64,000 bases of DNA from a marine gamma proteobacterium HTCC2089 (GCA_905182905.1 CAJJDH010000049.1:1-64000), one strand, 5' to 3'; shown: positions 45,565 to 58,767, counted from the stretch's first letter. The notes: a model not told the origin generated them from the letters alone. Numbers and translations: made by a program.

Positions 45565-46623
45565 ATGAAGATTACACTTGTTGAAATAGCCAAGCGCATA
45601 GGGGCCGACATTGTCGGCCCTTTTGGTATGAGCTCAGAAAACTTAGATGCTAGCGTTGTGACCGGCTTAGGTAGCCTTGGTACGGCAAAAGCCGGGGATT
45701 TAAGTCATCTTTCTAGCCCAAGCTACCGCCCTCAACTGGCCACTACAAAAGCATCAGCAGTGATTTTGAGTGCCGAATACGCAGCTGAATGCCCCGCCAT
45801 ATGCTTGGTGGTAGAGCAACCATATTTGGCCTTCGCCAAAGCCTCCCAACTATTCGAAATTTCTACGCCAATTGCTAATGGGGTCCACCCTAGCGCGGTA
45901 GTAGATTCGTCGGCGGAAATTGCCGACAACGTCAGCATTGGCGCGAACGTTGTGATCGGCGCAAATTGCAAAATTGGTACTAACGTACAAATTCATGCCA
46001 ACAGCACCATCGGCAACAACTGCACAATTGGTGATGACTCTTTGTTGATGAGCAATGTAAGTATTTATCGAAAAGTCACGTTAGGTGCGAGGTGTGTTGT
46101 GCATAGTGGCGTTGTATTGGGTGCGGCTGGATTTGGTTTCACTCCCAATGCGCAGGGACATTACGAAACCATTGCGCAGATTGGCGGTGTAGAAATTGGT
46201 ACTGACGTTTCTATAGGCGCCAATACCGCCATTGATTGTGGCGCTATTGAAGATACCGTAATTGGTAATGGCGTAAAAATTGATAATCAGGTGCAGATAG
46301 GCCATAACTGTCGCATAGGCGATCATACGATTATCTGCGGTGGCGCCGGTATGGCTGGGAGTACCACCATTGGCAAACACTGCGTGCTTGCAGGTGGCTG
46401 TGGTATTGCAGGTAAAAGCCCGATAGACCTTTGTGATGGGGTAGTGGTAAGCGTCAAGACCACCATTAGCCAGTCAATTGATAAACCCGGAATTTATTCT
46501 GGAGCCATTGTCGCGAGTGAGCATAAGCTATGGTTACGTAATGCATTGCGGTTCAATAGTCTCGGGCAACTTTTTGCCCGTGTGAAGAAATTAGAAAATG
46601 AGAGAACTGATGAGTCAGATTAA
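45565..46623 (+). CDS. lpxD: UDP-3-O-(3-hydroxyacyl)glucosamine N-acyltransferase
   Basis: Adds the second acyl chain to UDP-glucosamine in lipid A synthesis. The 352-residue protein has the N-terminal uridine-binding domain (about 1-100) and a left-handed beta-helix of hexapeptide repeats (about 105-310). The catalytic histidine sits in QIGHNCRIG near 240. A short C-terminal helix closes it. The ATG is at 45565. It overlaps fabZ at its end. A terminator-like hairpin lies in its first codons (see separate entry). Confidence 0.95.
   Translation: MKITLVEIAKRIGADIVGPFGMSSENLDASVVTGLGSLGTAKAGDLSHLSSPSYRPQLATTKASAVILSAEYAAECPAICLVVEQPYLAFAKASQLFEISTPIANGVHPSAVVDSSAEIADNVSIGANVVIGANCKIGTNVQIHANSTIGNNCTIGDDSLLMSNVSIYRKVTLGARCVVHSGVVLGAAGFGFTPNAQGHYETIAQIGGVEIGTDVSIGANTAIDCGAIEDTVIGNGVKIDNQVQIGHNCRIGDHTIICGGAGMAGSTTIGKHCVLAGGCGIAGKSPIDLCDGVVVSVKTTISQSIDKPGIYSGAIVASEHKLWLRNALRFNSLGQLFARVKKLENERTDESD
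45602..45624 (+). terminator. Terminator-like hairpin inside the start of lpxD
   Basis: GGGCCGAC and GTCGGCCC form a perfect, GC-rich 8-base stem around a 3-base ATT loop, followed immediately by TTTT. This has the form of an intrinsic terminator but lies at codons 13-20 of lpxD. It could attenuate transcription from skp into the lipid A genes, or be a coincidence of the Gly-Ala-Asp-Ile-Val-Gly-Pro codons. Confidence 0.45.
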
Positions 46624-47056
46624 AACGATCACAGAAATATTCGAATACCTGCCTCATAGGTACCCGTTTTTGCTCATAGACAGGGTCACAGACCTGACTA
46701 AGGGCGAGTCAATCAAGGGTTATAAGAACGTAACTGTCAACGAAGAGATGTTTAATGGACATTTTCCCGGCCAACCCATAATGCCCGGCGTATTGATTCT
46801 AGAATCAATGGCGCAAATTTCTGGCATATTGGCCTTTGAGAGCAGGGGTAGCAGACCTGCCGATGGCACCAACTATTTATTTGGTGGGGTAGAAAAAGCG
46901 AAATTTCGACGCCAGGTAATTCCAGGCGATCGGTTAGAAATTCATAGTTCTATAGTCGCAGAACGCAAAATTATGATGAAGTTTGATTGCGAAGCTTATG
47001 TGGACGGTCAATTGGCTTGCTCCGCTACCCTTTCTATTGTTGAGCAAAAGATGTGA
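46610..47056 (+). CDS. fabZ: 3-hydroxyacyl-[acyl-carrier-protein] dehydratase FabZ
   Basis: Dehydrates 3-hydroxyacyl-ACP in fatty acid elongation and draws on the same acyl pool as LpxA/LpxD. I prefer the ATG at 46610 (148 residues, GAGAGA upstream); ATG 46598 would add four. The active site is in NGHFPGQPIMPG, with His51 and Glu65 (VLILESMAQ). It is embedded between lpxD, whose end it overlaps, and lpxA, whose GTG overlaps its stop. This gives tight translational coupling. Confidence 0.97.
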   Translation: MSQIKTITEIFEYLPHRYPFLLIDRVTDLTKGESIKGYKNVTVNEEMFNGHFPGQPIMPGVLILESMAQISGILAFESRGSRPADGTNYLFGGVEKAKFRRQVIPGDRLEIHSSIVAERKIMMKFDCEAYVDGQLACSATLSIVEQKM

Positions 47057-47835
47057 TAGATGAACGCGCTATAGTAGATAGCTCTGTAGTTGTCGGAGAT
47101 AACGTCAGTATTGGGCCTTGGACCATCATCGGGCCAGATGTTGTATTGGGCGATAACGTGCAGATTGCTTCCAGCGTAGTGGTCAAGGGACCCTGTCATA
47201 TTGGCGCAGGCGTGAAAATCTACCAGTTTGCTACCGTTGGGGAAGATACTCCTGCATTGGCTTATGCGGGAGAAGATTCAGAACTGACCATCGGCGCTAA
47301 CACTATTATTAGGGAAGGTGTGACTATCCACCGCGGGATGGCTGCAGGTGGCATCAGTAGGACGGCAATTGGAGCGAACTGCCTACTAATGGCTTACGTC
47401 CATGTTGGACACGATTGTATTGTTGGAAACAATGTCATTATGGCCAACAACGCTTCCTTAGCCGGTCATGTGGTGGTAGGAGATTATGCGAACTTCGGTG
47501 GCTATGCGGGCATTCCCCAGTTTCGCCAGATAGGTGCCTACACCCATATAGCTGGTATGAGCTTGGTTACTAAGGATGTACCTGCTTTTATGACCGTTGC
47601 GGGCAATCCCGCCAGCGCGGTTGGACTAAACCTCGAAGGTATTAAGCGCAGAGGCTTTTCAGATGAAGCGGTGCAGGCAGTAAAAGCAGCCCATCGGATA
47701 GTTTATCGTAGCGGAAAAAAGCTTAGTGAAGCTATCGCCGAATTGGATGAATCGCGAAAAGAATACCCAGAGGTTGATGTTTTTGTGAAATCTCTAGAGT
47801 CTTCTGACAAGGGTATTATTCGCGGCAGGGGCTAG
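47053..47835 (+). CDS. lpxA: UDP-N-acetylglucosamine acyltransferase
   Basis: First enzyme of lipid A synthesis, adding a 3-hydroxyacyl chain to UDP-GlcNAc. The 260-residue protein starts at GTG 47053, sharing GTGA with the fabZ stop. It is a left-handed beta-helix of hexapeptide repeats (about 10-185) followed by a C-terminal helical domain. The catalytic histidine is His120 in HVGHDCIVGN. The Gly/His residues that set acyl length cannot be judged without alignment. lpxB follows after a 185-base gap that breaks the otherwise tight operon. Confidence 0.96.
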   Translation: MIDERAIVDSSVVVGDNVSIGPWTIIGPDVVLGDNVQIASSVVVKGPCHIGAGVKIYQFATVGEDTPALAYAGEDSELTIGANTIIREGVTIHRGMAAGGISRTAIGANCLLMAYVHVGHDCIVGNNVIMANNASLAGHVVVGDYANFGGYAGIPQFRQIGAYTHIAGMSLVTKDVPAFMTVAGNPASAVGLNLEGIKRRGFSDEAVQAVKAAHRIVYRSGKKLSEAIAELDESRKEYPEVDVFVKSLESSDKGIIRGRG

Positions 47836-47858
47836 CGATATATGGCTATTGGCATGCA

Positions 47859-47864
47859 TATAAT
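47859..47864 (+). promoter_or_regulatory. Perfect -10 hexamer in the lpxA-lpxB gap
   Basis: TATAAT at 47859-47864 matches the sigma-70 consensus exactly. No good -35 sits 16-18 bases upstream, and the base order before it does not give the TGn extension. It would start RNA near 47871. An intrinsic-terminator-like hairpin begins 39 bases later, so the product would be an attenuated lpxB leader or a short RNA. Confidence 0.35.
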
Positions 47865-47909
47865 CTGCGCCCTATCGAACTGTTAAGTTAAAGTATCATG
47901 TTACTTATG

Positions 47910-47939
47910 CCTTTTAAAACTATGAAATAAAAGGTATTT
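47910..47939 (+). terminator. AT-rich hairpin with T-tract upstream of lpxB
   Basis: CCTTTTA (47910-47916) and TAAAAGG (47928-47934) pair perfectly around an 11-base loop and are followed by TATTTTT. The stem is AT-rich and so weaker than a classic terminator. It lies 80 bases before the lpxB start, where it could limit readthrough from lpxA. Confidence 0.4.
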
Positions 47940-48020
47940 TTAGAAAAAATTCGATGTGCGATTTTAAGTTGAGAGAAAACCAACTTTGAAGCAATGCAGA
48001 GGTTTAATAAGGGCTGCTTT

Positions 48021-49217
48021 ATGACCTTAACTATCGGCTTGGTCGCCGGCGAAGCGTCAGGAGATAATCTCGCCGCAGGTCTTATGGCTGCGATCAAGGC
48101 TCATCCAGCAATGTCAGAGGGCGTGCGCTTTATAGGAGTTGGCGGTCCGGCAATGCTTGCTCAAGGTTTGGAGTCACTGGCTTCAATAGATGAGCTTTCG
48201 GTGAATGGCTTTAAAGAACCCATCTTGCGCTTACCGCAACTGTGGAAACTTTATCGACGGCTGGCAGAGACTTTTGTGCACGAAAACGTGGATGCTTTCA
48301 TAGGCATAGATTTCAACGTATTCAACTTCCTGCTTGAAGGCAGGCTAAAAGACAAAGGCATACCTACTGCACATTATGTAAGCCCCTCGGTTTATGCGTG
48401 GCGTCGCGGTCGCACCAAAAGAGTAGCGCGTTCTGCAGATGTTATATTTTGCTTATTCCCATTCGAACCAGGCTTTTATACGGATTTACCTGTGCGGGCA
48501 ATTTTTGTAGGTCATCCGCTGGCCCAGGAAATTACTGAGCAGGACACCAATGCAGATAAGCAGCAGTGGGCACGTCAGCAACTGGGTGTTGTCAATGCAG
48601 ATGTGGTGTTGGCTATGCTGCCGGGGAGCCGGGGCAGTGAAATCGAGTTAATGCTGGGACCTTTTCTCAAGGCTGCGGAAATCATTCAGGCGAATTTCCA
48701 AGCGCAAAATAAGTCAGTAAAGGTAGTTATCCCGTGCATTAATTCAGCTAGAGAGGAGCAAGTTCGTCGTGGTCTGCAGGAAGCTCCGCAACTAGATATT
48801 CTTATCCACAAAGGTCAGGCGAGGTTGGCATTGATTGCATGCGATGCGGCGCTCGTAAAATCGGGTACCAGCACTTTAGAGGCAATGTTGCTGAAACGGC
48901 CAATGGTTGTCAGTTATCGACTAGGCTATTGGTCGCATTGGATAGCACGCTTATTAGTTAAAACGGACTATGTGGCAATGCCAAACATCCTGTCGAATAA
49001 AGCGTTAGTGCCGGAGTTGCTGCAAGACCGGGCGCAGCCCGAAGGTTTGGCCAAAGCGTTATTGGGAGAGCTTGATAATGCGCATGGCGATGCGCAGTAT
49101 TTCCAACCTTTTGCGAATATGCGCAAAATACTAGAGGACGGAGAGCGAGGTTTGGGCGCAAATAAGACGGCGGCTCAAGGAATAGTAGAACTGCTGCAGG
49201 AGAAGGGTAAACTCTAA
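48021..49217 (+). CDS. lpxB: Lipid-A-disaccharide synthase
   Basis: Peripheral membrane glycosyltransferase that joins two acylated glucosamines into the lipid A disaccharide. I chose the ATG at 48021 (398 residues; AAGGG upstream). An ATG at 47994 would add nine residues not seen in the family. The N-terminus reads TIGLVAGEASGDNLAAGL, a strong LpxB signature. PSVYAWRRGR near 130 and the KSGTSTLEAMLLKRPMVV segment near 280 are also typical. It ends the lipid A group, followed by rnhB. Confidence 0.96.
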   Translation: MTLTIGLVAGEASGDNLAAGLMAAIKAHPAMSEGVRFIGVGGPAMLAQGLESLASIDELSVNGFKEPILRLPQLWKLYRRLAETFVHENVDAFIGIDFNVFNFLLEGRLKDKGIPTAHYVSPSVYAWRRGRTKRVARSADVIFCLFPFEPGFYTDLPVRAIFVGHPLAQEITEQDTNADKQQWARQQLGVVNADVVLAMLPGSRGSEIELMLGPFLKAAEIIQANFQAQNKSVKVVIPCINSAREEQVRRGLQEAPQLDILIHKGQARLALIACDAALVKSGTSTLEAMLLKRPMVVSYRLGYWSHWIARLLVKTDYVAMPNILSNKALVPELLQDRAQPEGLAKALLGELDNAHGDAQYFQPFANMRKILEDGERGLGANKTAAQGIVELLQEKGKL

Positions 49218-49358
49218 CGTCTGCCCAAACTGATTTTGTGCCGACAACTGATGGCAGTGTAACGCTAAAAAGCGCTGTAATTCGAGCCTTTGGACTACTC
49301 AGATAGGTTATTTTGACTGGGCAAGGGTGCAGGTCGACTAATTAGGAAAAGAGTTTCT

Positions 49359-49976
49359 GTGGCAAAAGTGCAGGCGAGCAAAATTTACGATCATCGGGAC
49401 GGTGTTATTGCTGGTGTCGACGAAGTGGGACTTGGTCCCTTGGCTGGCCCTGTAGTGGCCTGTGCGGTAATTTTAGACCCACTAGTGCCTATTCCTGGTT
49501 TACGTGACTCTAAAGCAACTACCGAAAAATCTCGTCGTGAGTTGGCTGTTTTGATCCGTGAAAATGCGCTTAGTTGGAGCGTTGCTCGAGCAAGTGTCGC
49601 GGAAGTCGACGAGCTTAATGTGCTCCAAGCTAGTCATCTAGCGATGCGTAGAGCTGTAGCGGGGTTGAGTATGCTTCCAGATAAAGTTCTAGTAGACGGC
49701 AACAAGGTGCCTAATTTGCCAATGGCCGCTGAAGCTATCGTCAAAGGTGACCGTATCGTTGGCCAAATTAGCGCAGCATCGATTTTAGCCAAGGTGGAGC
49801 GCGACGCGGAGCTTGTCCAACTTGCACTCACTTATCCAGGTTATGGATTTGAAAAACATAAAGGTTATCCAACGAAGAAACATATGGCAGCATTGATTGA
49901 ACTAGGGCCATGCCCCGAACATAGGAAAAGCTTTGGGCCGGTGCGCAGGGCTATAGAGCAGGTGGCTTACTCGTGA
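49359..49976 (+). CDS. rnhB: Ribonuclease HII
   Basis: Removes ribonucleotides from DNA and primers. The 205-residue protein starts at GTG 49359. Catalytic acids are Asp21 and Glu22 (GVDEVG), Asp113 (VDGN) and Asp148 (ERDAE), all intact. The glycine-rich motif after DEV reads G-L-G (24-26) rather than the usual G-R-G, which in this family recognises the RNA-DNA junction. dnaE starts at GTG overlapping the stop by four bases. The order lpxB-rnhB-dnaE is standard. Confidence 0.96.
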   Translation: MAKVQASKIYDHRDGVIAGVDEVGLGPLAGPVVACAVILDPLVPIPGLRDSKATTEKSRRELAVLIRENALSWSVARASVAEVDELNVLQASHLAMRRAVAGLSMLPDKVLVDGNKVPNLPMAAEAIVKGDRIVGQISAASILAKVERDAELVQLALTYPGYGFEKHKGYPTKKHMAALIELGPCPEHRKSFGPVRRAIEQVAYS

Positions 49977-52900
49977 ATGAAGAAGCTAAATTTGTGCATC
50001 TGCATGTGCATAGCGAATTTTCTTTGGCTGAGGGTTTGCTGAAGGTCAAAGATGTAGTGAAGTCTACGGCCGATACAGGTATGCCGGCGCTGGCGTTAAC
50101 GGATTGTAATAATCTTTTTGCGCTGGTGAAATTTTATGAGAGCTGCCTAGGTCAGGGTGTTAAACCGATTCTCGGTGCTGAGCTTGTTGTCAGCTGCAAC
50201 GAAACCGGATCTAGCGGTCGCATCGTAGCATTAGCCAGGAATATACAAGGCTATTCCAACCTCATTTCGCTCATATCCGCCAGCTATACCTCCGCTGAAG
50301 AGCGTGGGGTAATTTCTGAAAGCGATGTTTTTGCCTGCAAAGAAGGTCTTATAGTGCTTTCCGGCGGAGTCGGCGGCCACATTTGGAGCGAGCTTAATAA
50401 TGACGATCAAAGTTCCGCTACACAGCGCGCACGGCTATGGCAGCGTGAATTTGCCGATGATTACTTCCTAGAAATCACCCGCACAGGGCGCGAGAACGAG
50501 GAAGAAAATCTACGGCGTACCTTGTCCATAGCTTCGAAGCTGCAAATAGGCGTTGTCGCTTCTAACGACGTTTGTTTTACCGCAGCTGAAGATTTTGAAG
50601 CGCACGAAACTAGAGTGTGTATCCATCAAGGTCGCGCATTGGATGATCCGCGGAGGAAGCGCCAGCATAGTGATCAACAATATTTGCGCAGCGACGAAGA
50701 AATGGCTGAGTTATTCTCGGACATTCCGTCAGCGTTACAAAACACGGTAGAAATTGCTAAGCGTTGCAATGTAGAGGTGCCGCTGGGTACTTACTACCTG
50801 CCCGATTACCCTATACCTAACGGTCTCGGCCCTGAAGATTATATTCAACAAGTCTCGCGAGAAGGGTTGGATCGCAGGCTTGCAAAAACAGGCCCTTTGA
50901 ATGGCTTTAGTGCCCAAGATTATAGTGACCGGCTAGATTTTGAGCTTGGTGTCATAAATCAAATGGGCTTTGCGGGCTATTTTTTGATCGTTATGGAGTT
51001 TATTGCTTGGGCCAAGACTAATGGCATTCCAGTAGGGCCTGGTCGTGGCTCCGGTGCCGGCTCATTGGTCGCGTATGTACTGGATATCACCGATCTTGAC
51101 CCCCTTGAGTACGATCTGTTGTTCGAGCGTTTTCTCAATCCTGAGCGTGTTTCTATGCCAGATTTCGATGTGGATTTCTGCATGGAAGGCCGAGATAAGG
51201 TCATTCAGCACGTGAGTGATATGTACGGTGTTGAATCTGTCAGTCAGATTATTACCTTTGGCACCATGGCCGCAAAAGCTGTAGTTCGTGATGTGGCTCG
51301 TGTACAGGGCAAGCCTTATGGCTTGGCGGACAAGTTATCTAAGCTCATACCGTTTGAGGTTGGCATGACTTTGACGAAGGCTATGGCTGAAAGTGCTGAA
51401 ATGAAAGAATTTGTCGAGGCCACTGAAGAAGCCAGTGAAATTATGGACATGGCTTTCAAACTAGAAGGTATTGTTCGCAATGTGGGTCGCCATGCGGGTG
51501 GGGTAGTTATTGCGCCCTCAGCATTGACAGATTTTGTACCCCTATACACTGAAGAGTCCGGTACTGGGCTAGTCTCTCAGTTCGACAAAGATGATGTCGA
51601 ACGTGCAGGGCTGGTTAAATTCGACTTCTTGGGTTTGAAGACACTGACGATAATCGATTGGGCGGTGAAATCTATCAATCAGCACCGTCAAACTTTAGGC
51701 GAAGAACCGATTGAGATAGACAGCATTCCTCTGAATGACCGTGGCACCTTTGAGCAACTGCGAAGGGGCGATACCACTGGCATATTCCAGTTGGAATCGC
51801 GGGGTATGAAGGATTTGATTCGCCGTCTGTTGCCGGAGAACATTGACGACATTATTGCCTTGGTGGCGCTGTTTCGCCCAGGCCCCTTAGAGTCCGGAGC
51901 GGTAGACGACTACATCAACCGTAAGCATGGTAGAGAGCCGGTGACTTTTCCTCATCCGAGCCTCGAGCCAGTGCTTGAATCTACTTACGGCGTAGTCCTT
52001 TACCAAGAACAGGTGATGCAAATCGCTCAGGTTTTAGCGGGTTTCTCCCTTGGCCAAGCGGATCTTTTGCGGCGCGCAATGGGCAAAAAGAAAGCTTCAG
52101 AAATGGCTAAGGTGCGTAAGGATTTTCTTGTTGGAACGGCTAAAAATGATGTTTCGGCAGATCTTGCGAATGAAATTTTCGATTTGATGGAAAAGTTTGC
52201 AGGTTATGCGTTTAACAAATCGCACTCTGCAACCTATGCCATAGTCAGCTTTCAAACCGCTTGGCTAAAGTCTCGTTATCCAGCCCAATTTATGGCGGCT
52301 AACTTATCCGCTGATATGCAGAGTATTGACCGTGTAGTCATCTTGGTAGATGAAATTCGGCGCATGAAAATGGCCTTATTACCGCCCAGTGTGAATATCA
52401 GTGAGTTTCGCTTTTCCGTGCAAGGTGATGCAGTAGTTTATGGATTGGGCGCTGTTCGTGGAGTTGGCGAAGGGCCTGTTTCGGCAATTGTAGAAGCTCG
52501 AGCCGAAGGCGCCTTTGTAGATCTGGCAGATTTTTGTCGTCGCGTTGACAGTAAGAAAGCTAATAAACGCGTACTTTTAGCTCTGATTAGCTCTGGTGCA
52601 ATGGATGAATTTGCTGTGACTGAGGAAACATTAAACCAAACTCGCGCAAGACTGCTGGCGACACTACCTCAGGCAGTCCAAGGTGCCGAGCAAGTAGCGC
52701 GTGATCAGGCGGTGGGTATTACCGACCTTTTTGGTGGCATTGAAAGTCAGGCCCCTGAAGAAAATTGCGCGGTTGAGAGCAAGGTTAAACCGCTAACAAC
52801 GTTAGAACGGCTGAAAGGGGAAAAAGACACATTAGGTTTGTTTCTCACAGGGCACCCCATTGAAAGCTATGAACAAGAACTCGGGCATTTTTGTCGCAGT

Positions 52901-53458
52901 AAAATTAAAGATTTAAGAGTTAGTAAAAGTACCCAGTGGGTTGCCGGTATGGTGATCAGCAATCGTGTTATGAAAAATAAGCGTGGTACTTCAATGGGCT
53001 TTTTGGTTTTAGATGACCGCAGTGCAAGATTAGAAGTGTCACTGTTCTCCGACGCATTTCAAAACTACGGCCATAAAGTCGCTAAGGATGAGTTGTTGGT
53101 AGTTGAAGGCGAGATTCAAAGTGATGAATACAATGGTGGTATTTCACTCAGAGCCAGCCAGGTTTTGACGATGGACGAGGCGCGGCAAAAGTTTAGTCGG
53201 GGTTTGGCATTAGACTTTACCGCATCGCAATTGCCGGAGAATTTTAATCAAAAACTGAAAGAAATCTTGCAACCCTATCAAGTGCCTGGGGCAACTTGCC
53301 CGGTTGCGATTTTGTATAAAGCTGAAGAAGCCGAGGGCAAAATTAGCTTAGGCCCAGAGTGGCAAGTCAAAGTCAGCGAGCAACTACTCTTCGATTTAGA
53401 AGAGAACTTTGGCGACGAAAAAGTCAGCCTACATTATGCCAAAGGGCGCAATGCTTGA
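49973..53458 (+). CDS. dnaE: DNA polymerase III alpha subunit
   Basis: Replicative polymerase. The 1161-residue protein (E. coli 1160) starts at GTG 49973. A PHP domain opens with [11 protein letters not shown]. Polymerase catalytic aspartates are Asp397, Asp399 and Asp401 in PDFDVDF. The fingers, helix-hairpin-helix and OB-fold regions follow in order, with [10 protein letters not shown] and a beta-clamp-binding region near the C-terminus. rnhB overlaps its start and tilS its end. accA, which usually follows dnaE in Pseudomonas and E. coli, is not here. Confidence 0.98.
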   Translation: MNEEAKFVHLHVHSEFSLAEGLLKVKDVVKSTADTGMPALALTDCNNLFALVKFYESCLGQGVKPILGAELVVSCNETGSSGRIVALARNIQGYSNLISLISASYTSAEERGVISESDVFACKEGLIVLSGGVGGHIWSELNNDDQSSATQRARLWQREFADDYFLEITRTGRENEEENLRRTLSIASKLQIGVVASNDVCFTAAEDFEAHETRVCIHQGRALDDPRRKRQHSDQQYLRSDEEMAELFSDIPSALQNTVEIAKRCNVEVPLGTYYLPDYPIPNGLGPEDYIQQVSREGLDRRLAKTGPLNGFSAQDYSDRLDFELGVINQMGFAGYFLIVMEFIAWAKTNGIPVGPGRGSGAGSLVAYVLDITDLDPLEYDLLFERFLNPERVSMPDFDVDFCMEGRDKVIQHVSDMYGVESVSQIITFGTMAAKAVVRDVARVQGKPYGLADKLSKLIPFEVGMTLTKAMAESAEMKEFVEATEEASEIMDMAFKLEGIVRNVGRHAGGVVIAPSALTDFVPLYTEESGTGLVSQFDKDDVERAGLVKFDFLGLKTLTIIDWAVKSINQHRQTLGEEPIEIDSIPLNDRGTFEQLRRGDTTGIFQLESRGMKDLIRRLLPENIDDIIALVALFRPGPLESGAVDDYINRKHGREPVTFPHPSLEPVLESTYGVVLYQEQVMQIAQVLAGFSLGQADLLRRAMGKKKASEMAKVRKDFLVGTAKNDVSADLANEIFDLMEKFAGYAFNKSHSATYAIVSFQTAWLKSRYPAQFMAANLSADMQSIDRVVILVDEIRRMKMALLPPSVNISEFRFSVQGDAVVYGLGAVRGVGEGPVSAIVEARAEGAFVDLADFCRRVDSKKANKRVLLALISSGAMDEFAVTEETLNQTRARLLATLPQAVQGAEQVARDQAVGITDLFGGIESQAPEENCAVESKVKPLTTLERLKGEKDTLGLFLTGHPIESYEQELGHFCRSKIKDLRVSKSTQWVAGMVISNRVMKNKRGTSMGFLVLDDRSARLEVSLFSDAFQNYGHKVAKDELLVVEGEIQSDEYNGGISLRASQVLTMDEARQKFSRGLALDFTASQLPENFNQKLKEILQPYQVPGATCPVAILYKAEEAEGKISLGPEWQVKVSEQLLFDLEENFGDEKVSLHYAKGRNA

Positions 53459-54719
53459 AGCCCGGTTAGCTCAGGTACTATTTGCTAGGGCGGCGCCAAA
53501 GCGTTATCTGGTCGCGTTAAGTGGCGGTGTCGATTCAACAGTGCTCCTGCATGCTTTAGTTCGAATCGTGCCTCCAGATACCAAGGTGATAGCCCTGCAT
53601 GGGAATCACAGGCTGCAAAATGAGTCCGCTACTTGGCTCCAACACTGCGCAGCAATGTGCGCAAACCTTGGTGTGGAGTTTGTTTCAGCAGAATTAACGG
53701 TCGCCACCGCTGGTAATCTGGAAGCTGCTGCACGTAAGGCACGCTACGAATTTTTTGCGAATTATATCCAAGCAGGAGATTTACTGTTGCTGGGGCACCA
53801 TGCCCAAGATCAAGTGGAGACGGTTTTATTACGTATTTTTCAAGGCCGTGGGCTAATTTCTATGCGCCAGAGTGGGGTATTGGGTGCTGGCGAGTTTATG
53901 CGCCCGCTGCTTAAACTCTCTCGCGCGGAGTTAGTTGATTATGCGCAGGGGGTAGAGGCCTCTTGGATCGAAGACCCGTCGAATGGCGATTTGCGATTCG
54001 ATCGAAATTTTTTGCGGGGTCAAGTGGTACCTTTGCTGCAAAAAAGATGGCCGAGTATGACCCAAGCGTTATTAAGGCTTACAAACACCTCAAATGCGCA
54101 AAACTTATTGCTAGAACACTTGCTTAGACGCGCGGCGGACAAAGTTGCCTTAGATACCCTGCCAGAGGACGACAATGTTAAGTTACTTTGGCTGCGTAAC
54201 TATGTATCAGTGCGCGGGCATTATGATGTCACAGACCGGTCACTGTCTGAGTGGGTTCGGCAGGCCTATAGCTCAGGGCACAGCGAATTAGTTTTAGGAG
54301 GGCACTCCATGTTACGTAGCTGGCGTCGAACTCTGTATTACGTCAAGCAAGAACAGCCCGGACCAATTACAGGTTCTCTAGCAATAGGCGAGAGTCTTAG
54401 CACCGGCTTTGGAGAGCTCCAATTGCTCGAATGTGATGCTCAGGCTGCAGATGGGTTTATCTATGAAGGGCCTGTGGAAGTGGTTTCTAGGTGTAAATTT
54501 GAAGGTATTTCTCTGAGCCGGAGTTTTGGCTCCGCTTCGCTAAAAACGCTGTTCCAACAAAGCAATATTCCGCCATGGAGCAGAGATCACTATCCTTTGA
54601 TTATGCGCGATGGAGAGCTCTTAGCTATCCCAGGCATTGCCAGTAGAAAAAAGACCAAAAGCACCCATTCTTCGGTCTGGTGCCGAGGGGTTTTAACTGA
54701 AAATAGTGATTTGCGCTAA
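53451..54719 (+). CDS. tilS: tRNA(Ile)-lysidine synthetase
   Basis: Converts C34 of the AUA-reading tRNA-Ile to lysidine, needed to read AUA as isoleucine. I chose the ATG at 53451, overlapping the dnaE stop by 8 bases, with AAGGG six bases upstream; it gives 422 residues. The N-type ATP pyrophosphatase P-loop SGGVDST is at 24-30. The HHAQDQVET segment near 119 and the TilS C-terminal domain (about 340-420) follow. pyrG begins after 164 bases. Confidence 0.93.
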   Translation: MLEARLAQVLFARAAPKRYLVALSGGVDSTVLLHALVRIVPPDTKVIALHGNHRLQNESATWLQHCAAMCANLGVEFVSAELTVATAGNLEAAARKARYEFFANYIQAGDLLLLGHHAQDQVETVLLRIFQGRGLISMRQSGVLGAGEFMRPLLKLSRAELVDYAQGVEASWIEDPSNGDLRFDRNFLRGQVVPLLQKRWPSMTQALLRLTNTSNAQNLLLEHLLRRAADKVALDTLPEDDNVKLLWLRNYVSVRGHYDVTDRSLSEWVRQAYSSGHSELVLGGHSMLRSWRRTLYYVKQEQPGPITGSLAIGESLSTGFGELQLLECDAQAADGFIYEGPVEVVSRCKFEGISLSRSFGSASLKTLFQQSNIPPWSRDHYPLIMRDGELLAIPGIASRKKTKSTHSSVWCRGVLTENSDLR

Positions 54720-54823
54720 GTTTGTTTTGAATAACCCAGTCGGCGCGAAATAGTGGCATAAATTCGTCAATCTGATTGTGGTTAACCCATGCCTCTGTTA
54801 CCTTTCGCTTCCATCTTGCCTAG

Positions 54824-56518
<1,695 letters not shown>

Positions 56519-56571
56519 CCCGAATCGCTCTCGGGTAAATGGCAACTACATTCATATCGGACTGAATTCTT

Positions 56572-57420
56572 ATGCAACTAGAAAATTTTGAAGTCGGCGG
56601 TGATAACCCGCTTTTTGTTATCGCCGGACCATGTGTTATCGAGTCAGAAACGCTGATCATGGAAACCGCTACGGCGCTAAAAGAACTGGGCGAAAAGGTT
56701 GGTGTTTCGCTGATCTTCAAAAGCTCCTTCGATAAAGCCAATCGATCCTCTATGGACAGCTATAGAGGTCCAGGGATAGAAGAGGGCTTGCGTATTCTAG
56801 AGCGAGTGAAAACGGAATTGACCATGCCAGTGCTTACTGACGTGCATGAGGACACACCTTTAGATGAGGTGGCAAGCGTAGTGGACGTTATGCAAACTCC
56901 GGCATTTCTTTGTCGTCAGACCAATTTTATTCTTAATGTTTGCGCCCAAGGCAAGCCAGTAAATATTAAGAAAGGTCAGTTTTTGGCACCGTTAGATATG
57001 CTCCAGGTGGCTAAGAAGGCCAAATCCACTGGCAATGAGCAAATCATGGTGTGTGAACGTGGCGCTAGTTTCGGCTACAACAATTTGGTTTCAGATATGC
57101 GCTCACTTGCATTGATGCGGCAGACTGATTGCCCAGTTGTATATGACGCAACCCATTCAGTACAGATGCCAGGGGGCCAAGGGTCTGTTTCTGGTGGTCA
57201 GAGGGAAATGGTGCCGGTGCTGGCCAGGGCTGCAGTCGCGGCGGGTATCTCGGGGCTGTTTATGGAATGTCACCCAGATCCCTCTAAAGCGATGTCCGAT
57301 GGGCCCAACTCTTGGCCTTTGCACATGGTTGGAGATCTTTTGACCCAGCTCATGGCAATAGACGCAGTGGTTAAAGGGCAGCCTAGGTTAGAAGATCAGG
57401 TTACAAAGTCTGAGCTGTAG
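56572..57420 (+). CDS. kdsA: 3-deoxy-8-phosphooctulonate synthase (Kdo-8-phosphate synthase)
   Basis: Condenses arabinose-5-phosphate with phosphoenolpyruvate to make Kdo for LPS. The 282-residue protein (E. coli 284) has the [14 protein letters not shown] start, the [10 protein letters not shown] segment near 50-59, and QFLAPLDM near 135-142. Its active-site loop [19 protein letters not shown] near 225-243 is intact. A conserved cysteine after the N-terminal GPC is present, but whether a metal is needed cannot be read from sequence alone. eno follows 57 bases later, as in Pseudomonas. Confidence 0.97.
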   Translation: MQLENFEVGGDNPLFVIAGPCVIESETLIMETATALKELGEKVGVSLIFKSSFDKANRSSMDSYRGPGIEEGLRILERVKTELTMPVLTDVHEDTPLDEVASVVDVMQTPAFLCRQTNFILNVCAQGKPVNIKKGQFLAPLDMLQVAKKAKSTGNEQIMVCERGASFGYNNLVSDMRSLALMRQTDCPVVYDATHSVQMPGGQGSVSGGQREMVPVLARAAVAAGISGLFMECHPDPSKAMSDGPNSWPLHMVGDLLTQLMAIDAVVKGQPRLEDQVTKSEL

Positions 57421-57474
57421 TAGGCGCTGAATGACTCGCGCGAGCGATTAACTGATAAATAAGAGGATTAGTAG

Positions 57475-58767
<1,293 letters not shown>

